From contig JAZUGF010000062.1 in the NCBI GenBank assembly GCA_045641065.1, positions 1 to 22,756 of the forward strand: a stretch of 22,756 nucleotides of DNA, in the 5' to 3' direction. Below, one piece after another: positions 1 through 8,700 of this stretch. The first letter of the stretch is position 1. Each line of letters opens with the position of its first letter. Origin of the DNA: UBA1723 sp045641065 (GTDB lineage Bacteria; Bacteroidota; Bacteroidia; Bacteroidales; Paludibacteraceae). The notes below the pieces were generated by a model that saw only the letters and a program-made list of their open reading frames with translations, had not been told where the DNA came from and searched no databases. The translations under genes and the position numbers were made by a program.

Positions 1-3000
1 CACTCATAGTTCTTAGAGTCAACCAATGAAACCAATACCTCGTACTTGCCAGGCATTGTCTGCTTGTTGCCCTCCACAGTATACTGCTTGCTCTCTGCAA
101 TCTTGTATGTCTGCTCCTTCTCGTTGTAGATGAACTTAGTATCATCTGCTTCTGGAATTTCTACCTGAGCCTTGTTGATTGTGAAGATATACTTCAAATC
201 ATCAATTGTTCCATTGCTCCACTCATAATTCTTTGAGTCATTCAAAGCTACAGAAACGTCATAACGTCCAGCGTTAGTTTGAACATTACCGCTAATTGCA
301 TATGCAGTAGACTCCTTCAATGAGTAAGTCTGCTTCTCACCATTATAAATGAACTTAGTCTTATCTGCAGTAAGCACAGCAATCTGAGCCTTAGCGATTG
401 TCATCACAATCTTGACATCATCCTTAGAACCGTCGCTCCAGATTGTCTTAGTCTTATCTGTCAACGACAATGTCACTGTATAACGACCTGCATCAACACC
501 CTTGTTGCCAGTGATTGTATAATCCTTGCTACTTGCAATCTTCAACGACTTAGCAGTTCCGTCGTAGATGAAGTCTTTAGTTGCGATTGTTGGGATCTCA
601 ACTTTTCTCAACTCTGTTTCTACTGAACGAATCACAAAGTTGTAAGACAACACCTTTGTAGTTCCGTTCTCCCACTCATAGTTCTTTGGATCAACCAAAG
701 AAACAAATACCTCATATGTATTAGGTAAAGTCTGCTTGTTGCCCTCTACTGTATAACGAGAGTCAGCAGCAATATTATATGTCTGCTCCTCACCGTTGTA
801 AACGAACTTAGTCTCATCTGCAGCAGGAATCTTAACCTGAGCCTTGTTGATTGTGAAGTTGTAGATCAAAGGATCAATTGATCCGTTCTCCCACTCGTAA
901 TTCTTAGTATTATTCAAGGCTACAGAAACATCGTAACGTCCAGTATTTGTTTGAACATTATTTTTGATTGTGTATTTATCAGATGTCTTTAATGTATAAG
1001 TCTGTTCCTTACCATTATAGATGAACTTAGTATTATCTGCAGTTGGTGCAGCGACCTGAGCCTTAGCAATTGTCATCACAATCTTGACATCGTCAACCGA
1101 ACCGTCGCTCCAGATTGTCTTTGTTTTATCAGTCAACGACAATATCACTGTATAACGACCAGCATCAACACCCTTGTTGCCTGTTATTGTGTAATCCTTG
1201 CTACTTGCGATCTTCAACGACTTAGATGTTCCGTCGTAGATGAAGTTCTTAGTATCGACTGTTGGGATAGCGACTGTTGTCAATACAATTTCCTCCGCAC
1301 GGATTACGAAATTGTATATCAATGTCTCAGTTGTTCCATTGCTCCACTCATAATTCTTAGTGTCTGTCAAAGAAACCAACACCTCATGCTTACCAGCCTC
1401 TTTCTGTTTATTGCCCTCAACTGTGTAACGAGTATCAGTAGCAATCTTATATGTCTGATAATCTCCAGTATACTTGAACTGAGTATTGTCGGAAGCAGGA
1501 ATCTCAACCTGAGCCTTCTTGATTGTGAAGTTGTACTTCAAATCATCGATTGTTCCGTTGCTCCACTCTGTGTTCTTTGTATCATTCAACGACACTGTTG
1601 CCTCGTAACGACCAGCATTTGTCTGGATAGTATCAAATACTGTATATGCTGAAGAATTGTCAATATGGTAGAATTTCTCCTTTCCATCGTAGACAAAATT
1701 ATATGTATAAGCGGCAGGCATCTCAATCTGTTTCTTAACAATTGAGAATGTCATTGTGATATCATCTGTAGTACCGTCGTTCCATATTGAAGTAGCAGGA
1801 TCATTCAATGACAATGTCACTGTGTAGCGACCGGCATTTGTACCCTTATTGCCAGTGATAGTGTAATACTTGCTGCTTGCAATCGACAACGATTTTGCTG
1901 TACCATCATAGATGAAATTCTTAACCAATATGCTTGGGATCTCAACAAGAGTCTTTTCAATCTCCTTAGGACGGATCACGAAATCATACGATAGAACATC
2001 TGTTGTTCCGTTTGTCCACTCATAATTGTCACGATCTTTCAATGAGACCAAAACATCATACTTACCAATAGCAGTATGCTTATTGCCTTCTACTGTATAA
2101 TATGAACTAGAAGCAATCTCATATGTTTTCTCTTTACCATCGTAATCGAAAACAGTCTGTTTTGCGACAGGAGGAATTGCGACCTGAGCCTTTTTAATAA
2201 CAAAGTTATAATTCAAAGCATCGACGGTACCGTCACTCCACTCATAGTTTTTAGTGTCGTTTAATGAAACTACCACATTATAACGACCCGCGTTGATTTG
2301 GCATCTGTTACTACTGATAGAGTATTGTTCAGATTCTGCTATATGATAACAAAAAGTTGTAGTAGGTTTGTATACATATTCGTTATTATCTGCGGCTGGA
2401 ATCTTAACTTGTGCCTTATTGATTGTATAGACAATCTTGATGTCATCAGTAGTACCGTCGCTCCAGATATATTTCTTTGTATCTACCAACGATACAATTG
2501 CTGTATAACGGCCAGCAGCAACCTCGCCATTTCCAGTAACCTTATAACCTACATTTTCTGGAATCTCTAGAGACTTAGTTTTTCCATCATAAATGAAGGA
2601 TTTTGTCTCTACCGTTGGAACCTCAACCTCTGTTCTTGTATCTTTTGCCTGACGAATAACAAAATTGTAGATCAAATCATCTGTAGTTCCGTTGCTCCAA
2701 GTATAATTCTTAGAATTATTCAATGATACAACAACCTGATAAGATCCTGGATTTTTCTTTGTTTGTCCCGAAATAGAATAGTATTCAGAATAGTCAGCTC
2801 CATACGGACTCATATCAAGTTTGTATACTTGATTCTTTCCATTATAGAAATATTGCTCAGTACTTGCCTTTGGTTCAATAACTGTAGCCTTTGAAATCAA
2901 GAAACTGTAAGAAAGATCATCAAATGTACCATCTTCCCACTCGTAATTCTTAGTGTCATTCAAAGAAACTTTCACCTCATATCTACCAGCTTCCGACTGT

Positions 3001-3170
3001 TCATTCTCTATCACAGTATAATGATCATCATCACCACTATTTACTGGAGACGGCATATATGTTTTAGGTGTGCCATCATAAGTAAACGATCGTCCATCAG
3101 GTGTTGGGAAAGGAATCTGAGCCTTAACAATCGAATATGAAAGTGTAATGTCATCTGTCGATCCATTGCT
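1..3170 (-). pseudogene. Giant repeat gene A, part downstream of an in-frame TGA; runs off the left edge
   Basis: This is the continuation of the gene that starts at 4400. I read the frame codon by codon from 3170 to base 1 and found no further stop and no shift, so a single TGA separates it from its N-terminal part. It encodes about 14 tandem Ig-like stalk domains of roughly 75 residues. Each has a strand motif like F-x-Y-x-G, a middle Y-T-V-x-G-N, an A-G-x-Y segment and the core Y-E-W-S-D/N-G-T. Groups of three domains recur with a longer linker ending FVIRAEE, FVIRPKE or similar. No credible start follows the TGA; the first in-frame ATG (3056) lies inside a domain. The last codons at the window edge are still mid-domain, so the C-terminus is outside. 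By analogy with C and D it should end in a T9SS sorting domain followed by a barrel gene; that part is inference. Confidence 0.8.
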
Positions 3171-4400
3171 TCATATTGTTGATTCTGGATTATTAAGAGA
3201 CAAAGTCACCGAATATTTTCCAACTTCTATACTCTTTTCCTTAGATGGTGTTACGGTATAATATGCACTAGATGGAATTGTAAGAGTCTGAACTTTACCG
3301 TTGTAGATGAATCTGTTTGTCGCAGCTGTTGGAACCGCAACCTCTTTCTTTTCACTTGTTTTCGAACTGATTACAAACTTGTAAGACAAATCATCAACAG
3401 TACCATCGCTCCACATGTAGTTATTTCCGTCCTTTAACGAAACTAATACTTTATACTGTCCAATCTTAGACTGTACATTGCCAGATACGATGTAGTATTC
3501 ACTGTCTTTATTATCCGCAAACTTAAATTCTACATTATTTCCATCATTATACTCATAATTTGTTTGTATAAATTCAGGAATAGTTACAGGTCTTTTGTTT
3601 ATATAGAAAACATATTGAAGATCCTCTTTTGTACCATTACTCCAAACTGTTTTTTCTGGGTCTTTTAACGAGACTGTCACAACCCATCTTCCAGCATCAA
3701 CTCTTTCATTATTATAGATATAGTAATCATCATTGTCAGGAATTGCCAATGAATGAGATGTACCGTCATATGTGAAGTTTCTTTCAGTTACAGTTGGAAC
3801 AGCAACCTCTTTAACATCTATCTGCTTCTCTTTAATAACGAAATCATAATAAAGGACAGATGTTGTACCATCTTCCCACTCATAATTCTTAGTGTCTTTC
3901 AATGAAACCTTAACAACATACTTACCAGCTAATGTCGCAGTGTTTCCAGAAACTGTATACAACTTACTGTTCTTGCTATCTGGATCAGAAAGCGTATATG
4001 TAATTTTAGATCCGGTTTTCTCATAAGGATTCTTGGGGTCTGCTGCAGGAATTTTTACCGAAGCCTTTGTAATCCAGTACGATATATAAATATCGTCTGT
4101 AGTACCATTTTCCCACGCAGAATGGATTTTGTCCTCCAACGAAAGTGTTGCAGTATATTTTCCAACGTCTTTTCCGCCTTCGTCATAAACTGTATACACT
4201 CCCAGTTCATCAGCCAAATCCAAATACTGTTGTGTTCCCGTGTAAACCAATCTTGTTACAACATCTGGGATTTTGACTCCCGCTTGTGCAAAAGCACTCA
4301 CCTGAGCTCCTATCAGTATGCATAAAGCAACCAGATATTTCAAAAATTCATTTCCAATTCTTGAAACGAATTCATTGAGCACCCGTAAAAGATTCCTCAT
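3171..4400 (-). CDS. Giant repeat gene A, N-terminal part (signal peptide and first four Ig-like domains), ended by a premature TGA
   Basis: The 409 residues begin with a signal peptide: a basic N-region with Arg at 2, 6 and 14, a hydrophobic core YLVALCILIG near residues 22-31, and a likely cleavage after SAFAQA near residue 40. Stalk domains start at once, with no LRR head. Four complete domains follow, with cores AWENGTTDD, YEWEDGTTS, TVWSNGTKED and YMWSDGTVDD. The fifth is cut where its conserved Trp codon should be: the frame reads P-E-S-T-I-stop-S-N-G-S-T-D-D, so TGG has become TGA. The start at 4400 is supported by the signal peptide and by an upstream 27-base sequence shared exactly with gene C. 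If the stop is real, the product would be a short secreted protein without its C-terminal sorting signal. The repeats resemble MBG-like or other bacterial Ig-like families; the exact family is not certain. Confidence 0.85.
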   Translation of the reverse strand: MRNLLRVLNEFVSRIGNEFLKYLVALCILIGAQVSAFAQAGVKIPDVVTRLVYTGTQQYLDLADELGVYTVYDEGGKDVGKYTATLSLEDKIHSAWENGTTDDIYISYWITKASVKIPAADPKNPYEKTGSKITYTLSDPDSKNSKLYTVSGNTATLAGKYVVKVSLKDTKNYEWEDGTTSVLYYDFVIKEKQIDVKEVAVPTVTERNFTYDGTSHSLAIPDNDDYYIYNNERVDAGRWVVTVSLKDPEKTVWSNGTKEDLQYVFYINKRPVTIPEFIQTNYEYNDGNNVEFKFADNKDSEYYIVSGNVQSKIGQYKVLVSLKDGNNYMWSDGTVDDLSYKFVISSKTSEKKEVAVPTAATNRFIYNGKVQTLTIPSSAYYTVTPSKEKSIEVGKYSVTLSLNNPESTI

Positions 4401-4406
4401 AAGTTT

Positions 4407-4433
4407 TTTATAAAAATGTAGTTATTATTCTAA
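4407..4433 (-). promoter_or_regulatory. 27-base leader of gene A, identical to that of gene C
   Basis: The sequence just upstream of the gene A start is identical over 27 bases to the one upstream of gene C (17926-17952). On the coding strand it runs TTAGAATAATAACTACATTT and then TTTATAAA. It contains TACATTTT, one base off the Bacteroidetes -7 element TAnnTTTG, but I see no convincing -33 TTG at the right distance. It could be promoter, untranslated leader or both. No Shine-Dalgarno is visible before the ATG. Confidence 0.55.
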
Positions 4434-4777
4434 TTAATAAATCCGTTTTGCTTTGTATCGCTCCTCTACTTTATAGATACTTATGATAAGTTTCACTACT
4501 TCTCTTTTTCGCTAAACAAGTGTCAAAACACGATACAATTTTTCAATTTGTCTTAAAACAGTCTCATACCAAGACCGTTACAAGTAAATAATTTTCAAAA
4601 AGATAGAATCAAATTCCGCACAGAAAACAAGTAAATAATTCGTTTTTATAACCAACGTCTTAATCCTTAAATCCTTGCAATTTCCAAATCTTTTTAATCC
4701 TAATTTTAGAAAATTAAAGCACAAAACGTCACAAACTTATAAAAAAAAAGGACAATATTATTTATTTTCTCAACAAT
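4434..4777. other. AT-rich intergenic stretch between gene A and the barrel gene
   Basis: I see no gene here. The stretch is very AT-rich, with short A/T runs such as nine or more A at 4740-4749. It holds one weak partial copy of the shared block, ACAAGTGTCAAAA at 4516-4528, and no recognisable RNA gene. The promoter of gene A may lie here, but no clear -33/-7 pair stands out. Confidence 0.5.
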
Positions 4778-4806
4778 GTTATCAACAAGTGTTAAAATAT
4801 GTAAAA
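4778..4806. repeat. 29-base block shared with the upstream region of gene C
   Basis: Bases 4778-4797 match 18017-18036 exactly over 20 bases (core TTATCAACAAGTGTTAAAA). After two mismatches a further seven bases, TGTAAAA, also match. The core TTATCAACA is one base from a DnaA-box consensus (TTATCCACA), though one such word proves nothing. The block lies downstream of the barrel-gene terminator here and about 100 bases upstream of gene C in the other copy. Confidence 0.6.
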
Positions 4807-4838
4807 AGAAAAAAAAGGACAGGCTTGAAACCTGTCCC
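4803..4838 (-). terminator. Rho-independent terminator of the C/barrel operon
   Basis: On the minus strand GGACAGG pairs with CCTGTCC (7-bp stem, 4817-4823 with 4831-4837) around a 7-base loop. An uninterrupted run of eight T follows, then C and five more T. It lies about 60 bases past the stop of the barrel gene, the expected place for the end of the transcript carrying gene C and that barrel. Confidence 0.85.
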
Positions 4839-4846
4839 TTCTTAAA

Positions 4847-4861
4847 AACTACATTTTTATA
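4847..4861 (+). repeat. 15-base inverted copy of the gene A leader core
   Basis: AACTACATTTTTATA here on the plus strand is the exact reverse complement of 4409-4423 in the gene A leader. The two arms flank 423 bases that contain the terminator and the shared 29-base block. An invertible segment is possible but not shown; the sequence is simple and AT-rich. Confidence 0.45.
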
Positions 4862-4900
4862 TAATGCTAGACGCTTGTTTCCGCATCTCAACATTTCAAA

Positions 4901-5770
4901 TTAATTATCTTGTGTTTCTCCCTCTACCCCATTCAAAGGCAACACATAACCGATTTTGACTCCGAATGAAAGCAATTTGGATTTATCTATCATGGTTGTA
5001 TTAAGCGGTGAATCATATTTGCCAAACTGTGACAAAAATCCTTCAGTTGCTACGGCATTAATCTGTGTGAATCCATACTGACCATATACACCATAATAGA
5101 ATGTCTGTCCTCCAAGCTTATGCATCACTCCCAAATCAAGATATGCAGCAAATCCGATTGTCTTTGTATCCAAGTCGCCTTTTGATCCTCCATTCAAATT
5201 GTAAAAACCCTGATGTGGGATATTGTCGACGACGAGATTCGCATCCTTGAAATAACCGGTAGTTGTACGCGTTCCTCCATTTGAAACCTTATACGTGGCT
5301 TTTACTGGGAACTGGAATTTGACACCCAAACCTGCCATAGCTGTGATTCCATCTGAGATAGAGATTTTACCAACGGCTCCTACAGGAACATCAACTGTAT
5401 GAATCATCTGTTTCTCCTCCCAATTCGAAAACTTTGCATTATAGACAAAATCTTTTTCTTTCTTGTCCTCAGGAGAATAATATGACAAATTTCCATTCAA
5501 TGTTGAGTTCAAAACAAATTCGCTCTGCGACATTGAAACTCCAGCTCCAATAGAAGCCCCGACATACTGGTTGAAAAATCTTATGTACTCAGCTGTCACT
5601 CCTCCACCTATGCTTGACGGTGAGAACAAACTAGATGAAATCTCATCAGATGAGTACTGAATGGTGGAGATTCCACCATTTGCACTCACTTTGAAATATT
5701 GTTGCGAAAAGCTATTCATTGTGCCGGCTGCACATACGCAAGCCAACATCATTTTCAAACTTACCTTCAT
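4901..5770 (-). CDS. Outer-membrane beta-barrel protein partnered with giant protein C
   Basis: The 289-residue protein has a signal peptide (basic start MKVSLK, hydrophobic to about residue 18, cleavage near SFSQ/QYF) and then alternating hydrophobic strands rich in Gly and aromatic residues. It ends in a probable last strand, FGVKIGYVLPL. This fits a small OMP_b-brl-like barrel of the outer membrane. It lacks the usual N-terminal motif of PorP/SprF (a start such as DPQFSQF), so I do not call it that. I chose the ATG at 5770 because GGAGG sits 8 bases upstream; an in-frame ATG at 5785 would add five residues overlapping that site. The giant gene C stops only 19 bases before, so the two are almost surely cotranscribed and perhaps translationally coupled. 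It is a clear paralogue of the barrel at 18345-19289. A role in exporting or anchoring the giant protein is inferred from the pairing. Confidence 0.85.
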   Translation of the reverse strand: MKVSLKMMLACVCAAGTMNSFSQQYFKVSANGGISTIQYSSDEISSSLFSPSSIGGGVTAEYIRFFNQYVGASIGAGVSMSQSEFVLNSTLNGNLSYYSPEDKKEKDFVYNAKFSNWEEKQMIHTVDVPVGAVGKISISDGITAMAGLGVKFQFPVKATYKVSNGGTRTTTGYFKDANLVVDNIPHQGFYNLNGGSKGDLDTKTIGFAAYLDLGVMHKLGGQTFYYGVYGQYGFTQINAVATEGFLSQFGKYDSPLNTTMIDKSKLLSFGVKIGYVLPLNGVEGETQDN

Positions 5771-5778
5771 TTTCAATT

Positions 5779-5783
5779 CCTCC
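5779..5783 (-). promoter_or_regulatory. Shine-Dalgarno GGAGG of the barrel gene
   Basis: GGAGG lies 8 bases upstream of the ATG at 5770 and decides between that start and the earlier in-frame ATG at 5785. The same GGAGGAATTGAAAATGAAG arrangement precedes the paralogous barrel. By contrast the giant genes A and C have no visible Shine-Dalgarno. Confidence 0.75.
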
Positions 5784-5789
5784 ATTACA

Positions 5790-8700
5790 TTACTTTACCA
5801 ATAGATGCTTGCTTACGATCTGACCACCTGTTGATCTCACAACTACGATATATTCGCCTACATTGCCAAGTGTCAATGTATTCTGCTTCTCTATACCGAT
5901 ATTGTTGATTACCGCAGTACCCTTCATATCGTAAACTACAAGTGAAGAAGAATCCAAAACCTTAGAGTCTGTGATTCCCTCAACAATGACATCAAACTGC
6001 TCTCCTACATTTACAGGATTCTTGCTCAATGTGATATTGAATGGAGTCTCTAGAGCATCAAACTCATGTTCTGCGATAAACAATGTGTCACCAGCAACAT
6101 TGACAACCTGTACTTTGTATACTCCTCGTACACCCTCAAGGTCACAGTAGAACTGCTTAGTTGCACCGTCGATCTTCTTGCCATTCTTGTACCACTGGTA
6201 AGAAACAAACTCATTGCTTGTATTGTTAACAGCAACAACATCGCTCATCAATCTGAAGATCAATGCACTTGGATAAGATACCGACAAATTAAGTGTAGTA
6301 TCCTTCACTGTGCCATCAATATCTTTGATTGTAATAGTAGTCTCGTAATTACCTGGCTTAGCATCTTCTGGAACGACAATCACGATACCGCTGTCGCCAT
6401 TCTCTGCCTTGATATTCTCAAAGCCATTATCTTTAGCCAAGCTGTCAAACTCAACATCATAGATGTAATCTCCAGGATTATCGTAGATAACAATTGTATC
6501 ACCAGACTCAATTGTAGAATTTGGAAGCTTAACATCCTCCATATTTACTGTATCTCTCTCAATTGGATGAACAATTGCAAATCTATAAGCGATGTCTCCA
6601 GTTGTACCGTTGCTCCACTCGTAATTGTTGATATCAACAAGTGAAACATATACATCATATCTACCGATATTAGTCTGAACATTACCATCGATAATGTATA
6701 GAGAATCAGCAGGAATGTAATATGTCTGAGCCTCACCATTGAACTCAAATACTGTAGAGTCTGCTACAGGAATCTCAACCTGTGCCTTAGTGATTGAGAA
6801 TGGAACCATGATGTCATCAGTAGTACCGTCTGCCCAAGCCATTGTATTTCTATCGGCAAGAGATACAGAAGCGAAATACTTACCTGCATCTTTTCTTACA
6901 TTGCCTCTTACAATACAGTTGGAATCTGCAATCACATAGAATGTCTGCATCTCACCGTTATAAACTAGCATTGTAGAATCAACAACAGGATATGAAACCA
7001 AAGTCTTGACAACCTCACGCTCATTTACGACGAATGGATAGATCAAATCAAGTGTTGAACCGTCGCTCCAGCTATAGTTCTCATTATCATTTAGAGATAC
7101 AACAACTGAATATTTTCCAATCATCGACTGTGCATTACCCTTAACTGTGTAATGGTCGTTATCTGCAATTGTGTAAACCAATGTATTACCTGTGTAGACG
7201 AACAATGATGTGTCAGCAGCAGGAATCTCAACCTTAGCCTTTACAATTGAGAATGGAATCACAACATCATCTGTTGTACCGTCGCTCCAAACTGTATTTG
7301 CCTTGTCAAGCAATGCAATTGTGGATGCATACTTACCAGCCTTGACTCCACGATTACCAGTGATGCTGTACCACTCGTTGATTGGAAGATCAAGTGACAT
7401 TGTGTCTCCGTTGTAAACGAATACTGTAGAATCTGAAACTGGTTTCTCCACCTGGATCTTCTCAATTGTGTAAACAATCTTTAGATCCTCAGATGAACCA
7501 TTCTCCCAAACTGTATTTGACTTGTCAATCAATGAAACACCTGCCTTATATGTTCCAGCAGCTGATTGAGCATTTCCAGATACCACATAATATGGGTTTG
7601 CCTCAATTGGACAAACGATTGTGTCTCTGTTATAAACAAAGCTTACTGAGTCAGAAGAAGGCATCTTAACTACAGCCTTAGCAATTGTGAATGGGATCAC
7701 AATATCAGCTGTTGTGCCATCCTCCCAAGATGTATTCTCATTATCCTTCAACGATACTGTTGCAGTGTATGAACCAGCAACTATAGCGGAATCTCCTGAG
7801 ATTGTGTAGTAGTTGCTCTTCTTGATATCAAGACCCTGAGCCAATCCGTTGTAGATGAAGTTAGATGTACGAACAACTGGGATTGCTACAGGAAGGATGT
7901 TTGTCTCCTTCATCTTGATTACAAACTCATACTGCAAATCCTTGCTTGTTCCATCAGACCACATGTAGTTAGCAAGATCTACAAGAGACAATGTAACAAT
8001 ATGTCTACCTACCAACGACTGAACATTTCCACTAATCTTGTAAAGTGGATTTGTTGGGATTCCGTATACATGCTCCATACCATCATAGATGAATGTTGTA
8101 GAGTCAACAGCAGGAGTTGTAACAGTAGCCTTTGTGATAACGTATGGAATTGCGATATCATCAACACTTCCATCCTCCCAAACCATTTTCTCCTTGTCTC
8201 TCAATGAGACTGTAGCGACATACTTACCAGCAAATGTCTTAGTGTTTCCGACAACTGTGTAGTAGTCTGTCTCAGGAATCTCAACTGTATGAGCATTTGA
8301 GTTGTAAGTGAACTTAGTGATTTCTGGAACAGGAATCTTAACTGTTGTCACATCAACCTCCTGCTTAACGATCAAGAAATTGTATACAACATCACTAATC
8401 TTTCCATCGCTCCACTCGTAGTTCTTAGTATCAGTCAACGAAATGATTACATCGTGGTTACCGACATTAATCTGATAGTTACCAGCTACTGAGTAAAGAT
8501 CACTCTTCTCTACATTGTAAGTCAAGTAGTCTCCAGTGTAGAAGAACTTGCGTGAATCAGCAGCAGGAATCTGAACCTTAGCCTTGTTGATTGTGAAGCT
8601 ATAGCTCAAATCATCAATTGTACCGTTGCTCCACTCATAGTTCTTAGTATCATCCAAAGCAACCTTGACTTCATACTTGCCAACAGTTGTCTTTACGTAG

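Noticed and set aside
3171..3173. TGA recoded as Trp (alternative genetic code)
   Set aside because: The intact 4043-residue gene C uses TGG at essentially every conserved core Trp and has no in-frame TGA. A recoded genome would show many TGA-Trp codons. TAA and TAG act as normal stops for the other genes.
4706..4894. 62-residue minus-strand open frame
   Set aside because: It spans the terminator stem and T-run (giving poly-Phe) in an AT-rich gap, with no start signal.
4901..5785. Start of the first barrel at the ATG at 5785
   Set aside because: That start would place the Shine-Dalgarno inside the coding sequence and give a polar MEELK extension before the signal peptide; the ATG at 5770 matches the paralogue and the 8-base spacing.
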